From positions 1 to 18,050 of the forward strand of contig JAITKS010000131.1 in assembly GCA_031278315.1 (NCBI GenBank): a DNA stretch of 18,050 nt, in the 5' to 3' direction. Of the stretch, positions 1 to 7,012 are shown piece by piece. The DNA is from Planctomycetaceae bacterium. GTDB lineage: Bacteria; Planctomycetota; Planctomycetia; Pirellulales; Thermoguttaceae. Position 1 is the stretch's first letter; each line of letters starts with the position of its first letter. The notes below the pieces were generated by a model. That model worked only from the letters and a program-made list of their open reading frames with translations. It ran no database searches and had not been told where the DNA came from. Both the position numbers and the translations under genes were made by a program.

Positions 1-139
1 CTTTATTAATTGTATGCTCCAACATACGGAAGGAGCTAATTAAGTGTCGTCCCTGCGGGACTTAACAGGTATGTGATTGATAATTTAAAATTCGTAAACA
101 ACCAAAAAAACGAAAACAAAAATTTCACAGATATATTAC
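1..139 (-). repeat. Dispersed repeat copy A (truncated by window edge), MITE-like
   Basis: This stretch aligns without gaps to the reverse complement of 16184-16322, with about 14 differences in 139 positions; positions 67-117 are identical over 51 bp. Inside are a GTCCC-TGC-GGGAC hairpin (about 50-62) and a second hairpin with arms GTATG/CATAC (about 12-27). The right end is CACAGATATATTAC, the reverse complement of the end motif GTAATATATCRGTG found at other places in the window. The other end lies before position 1. Strand is given relative to the copy at 16184, taken as plus. No coding potential is seen. Confidence 0.85.
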
Positions 140-176
140 AAATAAATCCGTTTCCCAAAAATAGATTAAAAACGAT

Positions 177-1883
177 ATGGTTTATCGTGTTGAATTTTTA
201 CCCAGCGGCTGTACCGCCGAGATTTCAGAAAATGAACGGCTTGACATAATCGCAGAAAAAGCCGGTGTTGCAATACGGCACGATTGCGGCGGAAACGGAA
301 TTTGCGGCAAATGCAAAGTAATAATAGATGGTAAAACTGTACTTGCATGCCGAACAAATATTGAGATTGATAAAAATAAAAATTCGGTCGTTGTGATTCC
401 CGGCAATTCGAATAATCGAGATTCAATTGCAATTCAAATACATGATTTTATCGGCGATATTCCAGCCGTATATGGTCGGGATTCTGATAACTTCGGCGTT
501 GCAATTGATATCGGTACGACAACTATTGCCGCCGAACTTCATGTACTCAATGCGAAAAATAATTTTACACAAACTGATAATCAAACAACTAACCCAAACG
601 TCTTGTCTGATAAAATTCAGCAAAACGAAGATGTCAGAGCTTGCGTACCTATTGGAAAACAAGCGGTTCGAACCGAAAATTCTAGTGAGATAAATTTGAA
701 ATTTCCTGTTGTTGTTTCGTGTATCAATCCGCAGCATAGTTACGGCGACGATGTAATAGCAAGAATTCAACGCGTGATAGAGGAGTCATCTTTTCTGGCG
801 ATATTTCAAGCGTTAGTTGTTCGGGCGATAAACGAGTTGCTTGAATCACTTGCAGAATCGGCAGGAATTAACGTAACAGAAATCACACGAATTTCCGCAG
901 CAGGCAATACGGTGATGGAACAGATTTTTCTTGGAATTGATCCGTCGTCTTTGGGCTATTTTCCGTTTAAGCCGATTTGCTCAGAGTTCCCCGAATGTTT
1001 AGGAAGTGAGATTGGCATCAATATTTCAGATTCGGGCAAGATCGAGACGTTACCGATTCTGGGCGGTTTTGTCGGCGGTGATTTGACAGCTGGAATTTTA
1101 TCGCTTGGAATGTGGTCAGACGAGCGGACGACTTTTCTAATTGATATCGGTACAAATGGCGAATTGGTTTTATGTCACGGCGGCGAATTTTACGCAGCGG
1201 CAACTGCAGCGGGACCAGCTCTCGAAGGCGGCAGAATTGAATACGGTATGTTGGCAGCACCGGGCGCAATCGATCATGTAACAATTGATAAAAACGGATT
1301 AAATTTTTCAACAATTGCAAACGCAAAAGCAACAGGAATTTGCGGCAGCGGATTAATTGATATTGTAAGTGAAATGTTAAAAAATAATTTACTTCTAGCA
1401 ACAGGTAAATTTAATGTAACGATAAATTCGCCGTTTCTAAACCGATGGAAAATTGTCGAAGGACGACCGGTTTTTATTATCGCAACAGAAAATGAATCTG
1501 GAAGATTAAATGAGCCGATAGTAATTACACAAAAAGATATTCGGCAGGTGCAGCTTGCTGTCGGTGCAATTAAGGCAGGTATAAAATTATTGTTACGATA
1601 TATCAATTTGAATGTAGATGACATTTCAACATTTTACATTGCAGGCGGGTTTGGAAGTTTTATAAAATTAGAATCAGCACAAAAATTAGGACTCGTTCCG
1701 CCGGAATTATCCAAAGACCGCATAAAAATTTGCGGCAACACATCGTTAGCTGGTGCGAGGATGGCATTATTTGACGATCGAGTTCAGAACATAACCAAAT
1801 CAATTTGTTGTCATTCTCATACAATCGATTTATCAACATTTACCGACTTCGCCCAAGTTTTCACCGAGCAAATGATTTTTTAA
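177..1883 (+). CDS. RACo-like corrinoid activation protein (2Fe-2S ferredoxin + ASKHA/DUF4445 domain)
   Basis: Proteins of this family reductively activate the cobalt centre of corrinoid proteins: electrons pass through an N-terminal 2Fe-2S domain and ATP is used by a C-terminal ASKHA-fold domain. Here the plant-type 2Fe-2S cluster ligands are C37, C43, C46 and C58 (pattern CX5CX2CX11C). The ATPase-fold signatures follow: VAIDIGTTT at about 108-116, SAAGNTVM at about 240-247, FLIDIGTNGE near 320, an ICGSGLID segment, and AGGFGSF in the last quarter. The 568-residue length fits the family. A polar stretch at about 126-180, just before NPQHSYGDDVI, looks like an insertion compared with the usual short linker. 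No Shine-Dalgarno motif precedes the ATG. It is the first of two plus-strand genes; epmA starts 116 bp later. No corrinoid protein or methyltransferase gene is visible, so the partner is unknown. The family call is firm; the substrate is inference. Confidence 0.88.
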   Translation: MVYRVEFLPSGCTAEISENERLDIIAEKAGVAIRHDCGGNGICGKCKVIIDGKTVLACRTNIEIDKNKNSVVVIPGNSNNRDSIAIQIHDFIGDIPAVYGRDSDNFGVAIDIGTTTIAAELHVLNAKNNFTQTDNQTTNPNVLSDKIQQNEDVRACVPIGKQAVRTENSSEINLKFPVVVSCINPQHSYGDDVIARIQRVIEESSFLAIFQALVVRAINELLESLAESAGINVTEITRISAAGNTVMEQIFLGIDPSSLGYFPFKPICSEFPECLGSEIGINISDSGKIETLPILGGFVGGDLTAGILSLGMWSDERTTFLIDIGTNGELVLCHGGEFYAAATAAGPALEGGRIEYGMLAAPGAIDHVTIDKNGLNFSTIANAKATGICGSGLIDIVSEMLKNNLLLATGKFNVTINSPFLNRWKIVEGRPVFIIATENESGRLNEPIVITQKDIRQVQLAVGAIKAGIKLLLRYINLNVDDISTFYIAGGFGSFIKLESAQKLGLVPPELSKDRIKICGNTSLAGARMALFDDRVQNITKSICCHSHTIDLSTFTDFAQVFTEQMIF

Positions 1884-1908
1884 ATTCAAAATAAAAAACA
1901 AAGAGAGA

Positions 1909-1980
1909 TAACATATCAGTGAAATAATTTATTGTTACCGGAACGCGGTTGTCTCGTCTGTATCTTTAGGTGTTTTGACA
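1909..1980 (+). repeat. Truncated copy of the 12415-12654 repeat (left arm only)
   Basis: From TAACATATCAGTGAAATAAT onward this follows 12419-12488 closely: the same order of end motif, AATTTATT, a GGAAYGCGG segment, GTCTCG and TGYATCTTTAGGYG. It stops before the right arm of the palindrome, so it is half of the longer element. It begins 25 nt after the RACo stop codon and ends about 20 nt before the epmA start. No coding capacity is seen. Confidence 0.75.
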
Positions 1981-1999
1981 AAATAAAAAACAAACAAAA

Positions 2000-3007
2000 A
2001 TGATGGAATTTTTACCTACCGCCTCTTTAGAGAATATTCGATACCGCTCTGAATTATTACGGGCAATTAGAGAATTTTTTAATGACAGAAATTTTATTGA
2101 AGTTCAAACGCCGATATTATCTGCCGATACGGTGATTGATCATTTTGTCGAGCCGATTTGTGTTTGTGATAATTCATTGCCTTTGAATTATCATGGTAAT
2201 CGTAATTATTATTTGCAAACTTCACCCGAATTTGCAATGAAACGTTTACTTGCTGCGGGATTGAATTCGATTTATCAAATTTGTCCAGCGTTTCGGCGGG
2301 GTGATCGCGGTCGATTACATAATATTGAATTTACAATGCTGGAATGGTACCGCGCAGGTGATAATTACAAAACAGGAATGCAATTTCTAGCAGAATTAGT
2401 ACAGTCAATTTTTGATAATCCAATATTTAACCGTTCAAAAAAAATTTTTCCGTCTATTTCGTTTGTGAGTTTTGAAGAGCTTTTTTGTCAGTATGTTGGT
2501 CAAAGTTTCAGGCGTCTGTCAATTCAAGATTTTCGTAAGACAGCTGATTCAAGCGGTGTGCAATATCCTGAATCTTATGCGGATAATAATAACGAGCTTG
2601 TATGGATAGATTTATTTTTTTCAGAATTTATACAACCGAAATTGAAATACACAATAGTTTATGATTATCCAGAATCACAATCGCAACTAGCACAAAACGG
2701 AATTGATAAAAACGGTAATAAAATTAGTGAACGTTTTGAACTTTTTCTCAACGGTATAGAAATCGCCAATGGTTATCACGAGTTAGTTGATTCAGCCGAA
2801 ATACGAAAACGTTTTGAACAAATTTCAAAAAAACGAATCGAAGACGGCAAGTTACCGTTGCCAATCGAAAGTAGATTATTAAACGCAATGAAATTCGGAT
2901 TACCAACATCAAGCGGAACCGCACTAGGAATTGACAGATTATTACTATATCTATTAGACGCTGAATCAATTGATGATGTAATTACATTTCCAATAGAAAT
3001 CTGTTGA
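2000..3007 (+). CDS. epmA: Elongation factor P--(R)-beta-lysine ligase (EpmA / GenX / PoxA)
   Basis: EpmA is a truncated class II lysyl-tRNA synthetase homologue that attaches (R)-beta-lysine to a conserved lysine of elongation factor P, helping ribosomes through polyproline stretches. The 335 residues are only the class II catalytic core; the N-terminal anticodon-binding domain of LysRS is absent, as expected for EpmA. Motif 1 lies near 33-53 (FIEVQTPIL, then HFVEPI). LQTSPEFAMKRLL at about 72-84 is a hallmark of this family. Motif 2 is at about 96-118 (FRRGDRGRLHNIEF then MLEWYR), and motif 3 near the C-terminus is GTALGIDRLLL. The gene begins ATGATG, so the start could be either codon; there is no clear Shine-Dalgarno. 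The efp and epmB genes are not in the window. It converges on the DUF1638 gene, with 87 bp between stops. Confidence 0.93.
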   Translation: MMEFLPTASLENIRYRSELLRAIREFFNDRNFIEVQTPILSADTVIDHFVEPICVCDNSLPLNYHGNRNYYLQTSPEFAMKRLLAAGLNSIYQICPAFRRGDRGRLHNIEFTMLEWYRAGDNYKTGMQFLAELVQSIFDNPIFNRSKKIFPSISFVSFEELFCQYVGQSFRRLSIQDFRKTADSSGVQYPESYADNNNELVWIDLFFSEFIQPKLKYTIVYDYPESQSQLAQNGIDKNGNKISERFELFLNGIEIANGYHELVDSAEIRKRFEQISKKRIEDGKLPLPIESRLLNAMKFGLPTSSGTALGIDRLLLYLLDAESIDDVITFPIEIC

Positions 3008-3039
3008 TTTATTGTAACATTAAATAACAACCGCTTCGC

Positions 3040-3057
3040 AACAATTGCTGAATTGTT
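3040..3057. repeat. Small stem-loop between convergent epmA and DUF1638 genes
   Basis: AACAATT-GCTG-AATTGTT is a perfect 7-bp stem with a 4-nt loop between two converging stop codons. It is AT-rich and lacks a following T-run on either strand, so a role as a bidirectional terminator is only possible. Confidence 0.4.
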
Positions 3058-3094
3058 ACAAATTATTAGAAATAGATATACGTCGCTTTTTATT

Positions 3095-3829
3095 TTATTC
3101 GCATTTTATGATATTGTCGTCGTATGAAAATGAAATTTGTTTACCTGTGTTGACGATAAGAAAATCGTTTTCGTTCCAATCTCCGTTTACTAATTTGCTT
3201 AGTAGGGAGAGGTCTCCTTTGATTTTTTCGTATTTAAGATTCTTTTTTTGTGCGTCGAGTTGAGCAAAGCGTTCAAACGAGTTATCGGGTTCGATTCCCA
3301 TTTCGATAAATGTTGTTTTTTTATAGTGTTTTAATCCGCATAGTTTTTCATACAAATATTCTGCTTTATCATTTCCGTAGCGTTTAATCAATTCGTCTTT
3401 TGTGAAATTTGTACCTAGTTTTGTTGTAATTGAATCTGGAAAATTTTGTGTTAATTTTCCGCCTCGTTCAATCCAACCTGTTGTTAGAAAATAGACACCT
3501 TCATTTGTTGAAAAATATTCAGCGCAGCGTCGTCTATCTCCCATAAAAAGAGTTATACAATCGTGTGCGCGAGGAATAACAATTGGAACTCGTACCGCTT
3601 TTAAGCCGACAATTCCGCCGTTACACAATCCGTAACCAAACAAAATTGCATCGTAATTATCTGTATTTATGTCATTCAATGCAGCAGATAATTTTCCAAA
3701 CATACCTTCTTTACCGAGATCGTGAAGTCCTTTGGTCAAGAACTCAACATCTATTTCATGTGGAGAACGAGACACAACAAAATTGATTTCATGAAAAAGA
3801 ATTTCACATGTTATCAATTTTAATCTCAT
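3095..3829 (-). CDS. DUF1638 domain-containing protein
   Basis: The protein carries the signature segments of the DUF1638 family: YDAILFGYGLCNGGIVGL, VIPRAHDCITLFMG, GVYFLTTGWIE and a C-terminal half with EKLCGLKHYKKT. The family has no settled biochemical function. From memory, members often sit near corrinoid-dependent methyltransferase genes, which is of interest because a RACo-like gene lies on the other side of epmA. Several cysteines (in ITCEIL, GLCNGG, HDCITL) and the HDC motif could bind metal; that is inference. The open frame extends upstream to an ATG at 3961, but the extra 44 residues do not resemble the family and would overlap the preceding gene by 68 bp. The ATG at 3829 gives MRLKLITCEIL, a natural beginning, and 244 residues. 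No Shine-Dalgarno is visible at either start. Confidence 0.85.
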   Translation of the reverse strand: MRLKLITCEILFHEINFVVSRSPHEIDVEFLTKGLHDLGKEGMFGKLSAALNDINTDNYDAILFGYGLCNGGIVGLKAVRVPIVIPRAHDCITLFMGDRRRCAEYFSTNEGVYFLTTGWIERGGKLTQNFPDSITTKLGTNFTKDELIKRYGNDKAEYLYEKLCGLKHYKKTTFIEMGIEPDNSFERFAQLDAQKKNLKYEKIKGDLSLLSKLVNGDWNENDFLIVNTGKQISFSYDDNIIKCE

Positions 3830-3893
3830 CAGAAAAAAGCGAATCGTTAAAATATAAACAACAATTGAGTTGTTATCTCCAATAAAAGAATAT

Positions 3894-5057
3894 TCAATTG
3901 AATGCAGTCGCAAATTCACCAAGTGATACACAAGTTGCCGCGAAATCGATAAGTTCATCAAGTTTATTTATATTTTTGACTTCCCTAATTTGCCTTTGCA
4001 ATTTTGCTGACGGTATTTCAAGCCGTCTAGTTAAAACTCGTATTATGTCTTCAGCTTTACCTTCGGTTAGACCTTCAACTTTACCTTCAACTTTACCTTT
4101 AGCTATACCTTCGGTTAGACGTCTATTTAACATTTCAGCTCCGTATGGAGTTTGTTCGATCAATTTAAGTAATCTTTGGCTCATTTCAATTTCTCCTTTA
4201 TTAGTTTTATAACCAATATTGTTTTCAAATAGCAAATACAAAAAATGTTCCCAAGACCTATCGTTTGGATGGCGTTCTGCTTCTTCGATCAAACTTTTAA
4301 GTCTTTCATTTGTTAATTTCGACTTTATACCGGTCAACAACTTGTATTTATCGTCCAAGTAAGGGATCACAACTATTGACATAAGAATACCAATACCGCG
4401 AATATTATAAATTCCCTGTTCAATTTCTACAATTGTCCATTCTGTAGGTAAATTGTCGAAAACCTTTTGCGGAACACGCGAAACTACAATCACTCCTGAT
4501 ACGTCATCTCGTGAAATCTGGTCATCTTTGCTTTTTTTGTTATTTTGAATGTAATACTGAAAACACAAACTTGTTAAACGATCAATATCACTAATCTCCA
4601 ATGTGCTGCTAGGAGACTTGAACTCAAAAAGCGTAGTAAGACGGAAACAATCAAGCAGACCTAATTTTTTATCCTCCTCTTTCAATGTTGTCTCGTCTTT
4701 CGGTAATATCTCGTCTTTCGGTAATGTCTCGTCTTTCGGTAATATCTCGTCTTCCGTTAATGTTTCGTCTTTCGTTAATGTCTCGTCTTTCGGTAATGAT
4801 TTTTTTGGTTCGAAGGTGACTAACATGTCGATAAAGTTCGCGCTGGATATAACTTGATATTCAGGAATAAACTCGAAATTACCGACCATTTTACGGAGTT
4901 CAATGTCCATTGCGCCAACAAACCCCCAATGCCAACGCGTATATTTATGCTTAGCCTCTTCAATATCCTCATCATCCTTCTCTTCATATTCATTCTCATC
5001 TTCAATATTTTCATCGGTCTCTAAATTGAATAAAAATTTGTTGTTGTTATCTTTCAT
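3894..5057 (-). CDS. PD-(D/E)XK nuclease-like protein (Rpn/PDDEXK transposase-type family)
   Basis: The 387-residue protein resembles the widespread Rpn-like family of putative PD-(D/E)XK nucleases, which often end in a run of LTEGxAKGKxEG-type sequence. An acidic N-terminus (about 1-36) leads into HWGFVGAMDIELRKMVG, then FIDMLVTFE with candidate catalytic D77, then TLFEFKSPSS with candidate E145 and K147, matching D...ExK. The C-terminal part has LTEGIAKGKVEGKVEG followed by a helical segment (LTRRLEIPSAKLQRQIREV). Between D77 and the ExK motif lie six copies of an LPKDET-type hexapeptide (residues about 88-123), an insertion likely to form a flexible loop beside the active site. The gene lies downstream of rplS on the same strand, separated by 113 bp. 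Nuclease activity is not shown; such proteins may be mobile-element relics or have an unknown host role. Confidence 0.65.
   Translation of the reverse strand: MKDNNNKFLFNLETDENIEDENEYEEKDDEDIEEAKHKYTRWHWGFVGAMDIELRKMVGNFEFIPEYQVISSANFIDMLVTFEPKKSLPKDETLTKDETLTEDEILPKDETLPKDEILPKDETTLKEEDKKLGLLDCFRLTTLFEFKSPSSTLEISDIDRLTSLCFQYYIQNNKKSKDDQISRDDVSGVIVVSRVPQKVFDNLPTEWTIVEIEQGIYNIRGIGILMSIVVIPYLDDKYKLLTGIKSKLTNERLKSLIEEAERHPNDRSWEHFLYLLFENNIGYKTNKGEIEMSQRLLKLIEQTPYGAEMLNRRLTEGIAKGKVEGKVEGLTEGKAEDIIRVLTRRLEIPSAKLQRQIREVKNINKLDELIDFAATCVSLGEFATAFN
4690..4797. repeat. In-frame tandem repeat, six 18-bp units
   Basis: Six consecutive 18-bp units follow GTCTCGTCTTTCGGTAAT on the plus strand: 4690, 4708, 4726, 4744, 4762 and 4780. 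Only scattered substitutions separate them. On the coding (minus) strand each encodes an L(P/T)(K/E)DE(T/I) hexapeptide. Unit length is a multiple of three, so copy-number change keeps the frame. Confidence 0.95.
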
Positions 5058-5108
5058 GGCAATTAATCCGGTTCGAAAATGAGTTCGAAATACTGTAATT
5101 TATAGTTT

Positions 5109-5151
5109 GTAAATTATACGGTGATTTAAAAATATTGTACTGATATATTAC
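5109..5151. repeat. Solo end motif of the dispersed repeat family, degenerate palindrome
   Basis: TACTGATATATTAC (5138-5151) is the reverse complement of the family end motif GTAATATATCAGT. A weaker mirror copy, GTAAATTATACGGTGA, starts at 5109, so the pair may be a collapsed element. It lies between rplS and the nuclease-like gene, starting 19 nt after the rplS stop when read on the minus strand. Confidence 0.5.
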
Positions 5152-5170
5152 TACTATATTACGATTTCTT

Positions 5171-5653
5171 TTATTCCGCAGAAGTAGCAGATTTATCAGA
5201 TATAGCAGAAGTATCTTGTGCGGTTTCTGTAATTTTTTTCTTTCCTTTTGTTCCGCGTTTTTTTGTTTTTTGGACTTTTACTTCCTCAACTTTTCGTTTT
5301 ACAATTCTTTCTTTTAGTCTTACGGCTTTTCCAACGCGGTCGCGTAGAAAATATAATTTTGCCCGATGTACGACAGCACTACGTACAGTTTCTACTTTGG
5401 CAATTCGCGGTGAATTTATAGCGAATTTACGTTCTACGCCTTCACCTGCAACAATTCGCCGAACTGTAAACATTTCGCGTGTTCCGCTGCCGCTGCGTGC
5501 TATTACTACACCATTAAATATTTGTATCCGTTCCTTTTCGCCCTCAAGAATACGGCAATGAACATTGACCGTATCGCCAATTTCAAATTCGCCTACTTCT
5601 GAAACCGGCCTGATACAATTTGATTCCACGAGTTTTAATATTTGATCACTCAT
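5171..5653 (-). CDS. rplS: 50S ribosomal protein L19
   Basis: L19 sits at the interface of the 30S and 50S subunits. The core is recognised by FEIGDTVNVHCRILEGEKERIQIF, then GVVIARSGSGTREMFTVRR, then GVERKFAINSPRI, then VRSAVVHRAKLYFLR. The open frame allows a start at 5680, but the ATG at 5653 (MSDQILKLVE) matches the usual L19 N-terminus. It is preceded by a strong Shine-Dalgarno, TGGAGGAT at 5661-5668 read on the minus strand. With this start the protein is 160 residues, longer than the usual 115-120. The excess is a C-terminal tail rich in lysine (about 120-145) that turns acidic/serine-rich. It is third in the rpsP-trmD-rplS cluster but is separated from trmD by about 207 bp that hold a hairpin, so it may be transcribed partly on its own. 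Confidence 0.95.
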   Translation of the reverse strand: MSDQILKLVESNCIRPVSEVGEFEIGDTVNVHCRILEGEKERIQIFNGVVIARSGSGTREMFTVRRIVAGEGVERKFAINSPRIAKVETVRSAVVHRAKLYFLRDRVGKAVRLKERIVKRKVEEVKVQKTKKRGTKGKKKITETAQDTSAISDKSATSAE

Positions 5654-5660
5654 ATCGCTA

Positions 5661-5668
5661 ATCCTCCA
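5661..5668 (-). promoter_or_regulatory. Shine-Dalgarno site deciding the rplS start
   Basis: Read on the minus strand, TGGAGGAT lies 7 nt before the ATG at 5653. It supports that codon over the upstream in-frame ATG at 5680. Confidence 0.8.
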
Positions 5669-5764
5669 ATTACAATTCAAAAAATTTTTCTGTAAATTTT
5701 AATTAACAAAATTCTATACGTATCGTACTATGAATTTCGGCAGTGTAAAAACGTAAACGCAAAA

Positions 5765-5793
5765 GCCTGCTTTCCGATTTTAGGTAAGCAGGC
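5765..5793 (-). terminator. Hairpin with T-run between trmD and rplS (terminator or attenuator)
   Basis: Read on the minus strand, GCCTGCTT pairs with AAGCAGGC (8 bp) around a loop that can add two more pairs, and is followed by TTTTGCGTTT. That fits an intrinsic terminator between trmD and rplS. If active, it would reduce read-through into rplS. The same hairpin with a conserved flank occurs upstream of two other genes, so it may instead be part of a dispersed repeat. Confidence 0.45.
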
Positions 5794-5860
5794 GAATCAA
5801 ACTGAAAAATTCAAGTAAGATATAGTTTAGTTTTAAAGCTAATATCTATTTAATTTTAAT

Positions 5861-6565
5861 TTAATCAATTTGATCTATTTCGTACAATAAATCTGGACGC
5901 CGTAATTTAGTTCTTTGCAAGCTATTTTCTGTTCTCCATTGTGCAATTTCTGCATGATTTCCGTTCAAGAGTACATCTGGAGCAGATAAACCTCTAAATT
6001 CACGCGGTCTTGTGTATTGAGCGCAATCTAATAATCTATTACCGGAAGAAAACGAGTCAAATTTATTTGAATCGAGATCACCAAGTACGCCCGGCAGCAG
6101 CCGCATCACTGATTCTATTAATACCATTGCTGCGACTTCGCCTCCGTTCAAAATATAATCTCCAATTGAGATTTCTTCCGGTTCGAGCAGTTCTACTACT
6201 CGTTCATCAATTCCTTCATAGCGTCCGCAAAGCAAAATCAAGCGTTTTTCAGCCGCAAACTCTTCCGCTAACTTTTGATCATAATGGCGGCCTTGCGGTG
6301 ATAACATTATCAAACGTCCGGTTTCAACGAACATTTCGCGGACTGATTCAATACATGGTACGATACAATCTACTTTAAGCACCATTCCTGGACCGCCCCC
6401 AAAAGGACGATCATCCATATTTGAGTGTTTACCTATTGCCCAATCACGCATATTGTGAAGTTGAACTGTCAACTTTCCTGATTCAATTGCGTTTTTGAGA
6501 ATACTTTCCGAAAGAAAACCATCAAAAATCGATGGGAACAATGTTAAAATGTCAAAGCGTATCAT
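5861..6565 (-). CDS. trmD: tRNA (guanine-N1-)-methyltransferase TrmD
   Basis: TrmD methylates N1 of G37 next to the anticodon of tRNAs that read CNN codons, using S-adenosylmethionine, and prevents +1 frameshifting. The 234-residue protein has every expected block: FDILTLFPSIFDGFL at 4-18, RPFGGGPGMVLK at 53-64, LLCGRYEGIDERV at 111-123, and the knot segment SIGDYILNGGE at 133-143. FDSFSSGNRLLDCAQYTRP follows, in which D170 corresponds to the catalytic aspartate of the family. The C-terminal helical domain is complete. Its ATG lies 9 bp after the rpsP stop, so the two are surely co-transcribed. The usual intervening rimM gene is absent. Confidence 0.96.
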   Translation of the reverse strand: MIRFDILTLFPSIFDGFLSESILKNAIESGKLTVQLHNMRDWAIGKHSNMDDRPFGGGPGMVLKVDCIVPCIESVREMFVETGRLIMLSPQGRHYDQKLAEEFAAEKRLILLCGRYEGIDERVVELLEPEEISIGDYILNGGEVAAMVLIESVMRLLPGVLGDLDSNKFDSFSSGNRLLDCAQYTRPREFRGLSAPDVLLNGNHAEIAQWRTENSLQRTKLRRPDLLYEIDQID

Positions 6566-6574
6566 TGTTACATA

Positions 6575-7000
6575 TTATTCGTTTTCGTTATCGGTCGATT
6601 GTTCTTTACTTGATTTTGATTTCTTTTTAGATTTAGATGATTCTGTTTTAACCGGCGGTGACGGCTGTTCTATTGACGTTGATTGTAATGTTGAAGTACG
6701 CCGAATTTTATTTAATCTATCTATTGCTGCTTTTTGTGCTTCAAGATGTGTTCCGTTTGTTCCGTATTTCTTGATCAAGACAGCAACTCGATCCGACGGT
6801 TTTGCTCCAACGCCGATCCAGTAATTGATACGTTCACTATTAAGAACTGTACGAGCGTCTGTTTCGGGTACCATTGGATCGTAGTAACCGACTTCTTCGA
6901 GTACACGACCGTCTCTTGGGGTTCGCACATCTGTTACACAAATTCTGAAAAACGGGCGATGCCGTCTTCCCATCATTTTCATTCTGATTTTTACTGCCAC
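6575..7000 (-). CDS. rpsP: 30S ribosomal protein S16
   Basis: S16 is an assembly protein of the small subunit. The core is recognised by AVKIRMKMMGRRHRPFFRICV at the N-terminus, GRVLEEVGYYDPM, and the block ERINYWIGVGAKPSDRVAVLI. The start codon is GTG at 7000, supported by AGGAGAA (7006-7012, minus strand) at good spacing; AVKIRM is the normal S16 beginning. The protein is 141 residues, well beyond the common 80-90. The extra part from about residue 105 is a serine/lysine/glutamate-rich tail of low complexity, probably disordered. It is the first gene of the minus-strand cluster, so a promoter should lie beyond 7012. Confidence 0.95.
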   Translation of the reverse strand: MAVKIRMKMMGRRHRPFFRICVTDVRTPRDGRVLEEVGYYDPMVPETDARTVLNSERINYWIGVGAKPSDRVAVLIKKYGTNGTHLEAQKAAIDRLNKIRRTSTLQSTSIEQPSPPVKTESSKSKKKSKSSKEQSTDNENE

Positions 7001-7005
7001 GTAAT

Positions 7006-7012
7006 TTCTCCT
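7006..7012 (-). promoter_or_regulatory. Shine-Dalgarno site for the GTG start of rpsP
   Basis: AGGAGAA on the minus strand lies 5 nt before the GTG at 7000. It supports use of this non-ATG start. Confidence 0.8.

Noticed and set aside
3830..3961. Upstream extension of the DUF1638 gene to an ATG at 3961
   Set aside because: The added 44 residues do not resemble the family and would overlap the preceding gene by 68 bp. The ATG at 3829 gives a normal N-terminus.
4690..4797. Possible CRISPR-like array because of regularly spaced repeats
   Set aside because: The units are contiguous 18-bp repeats without spacers and lie in frame inside a coding sequence. No cas genes are present.
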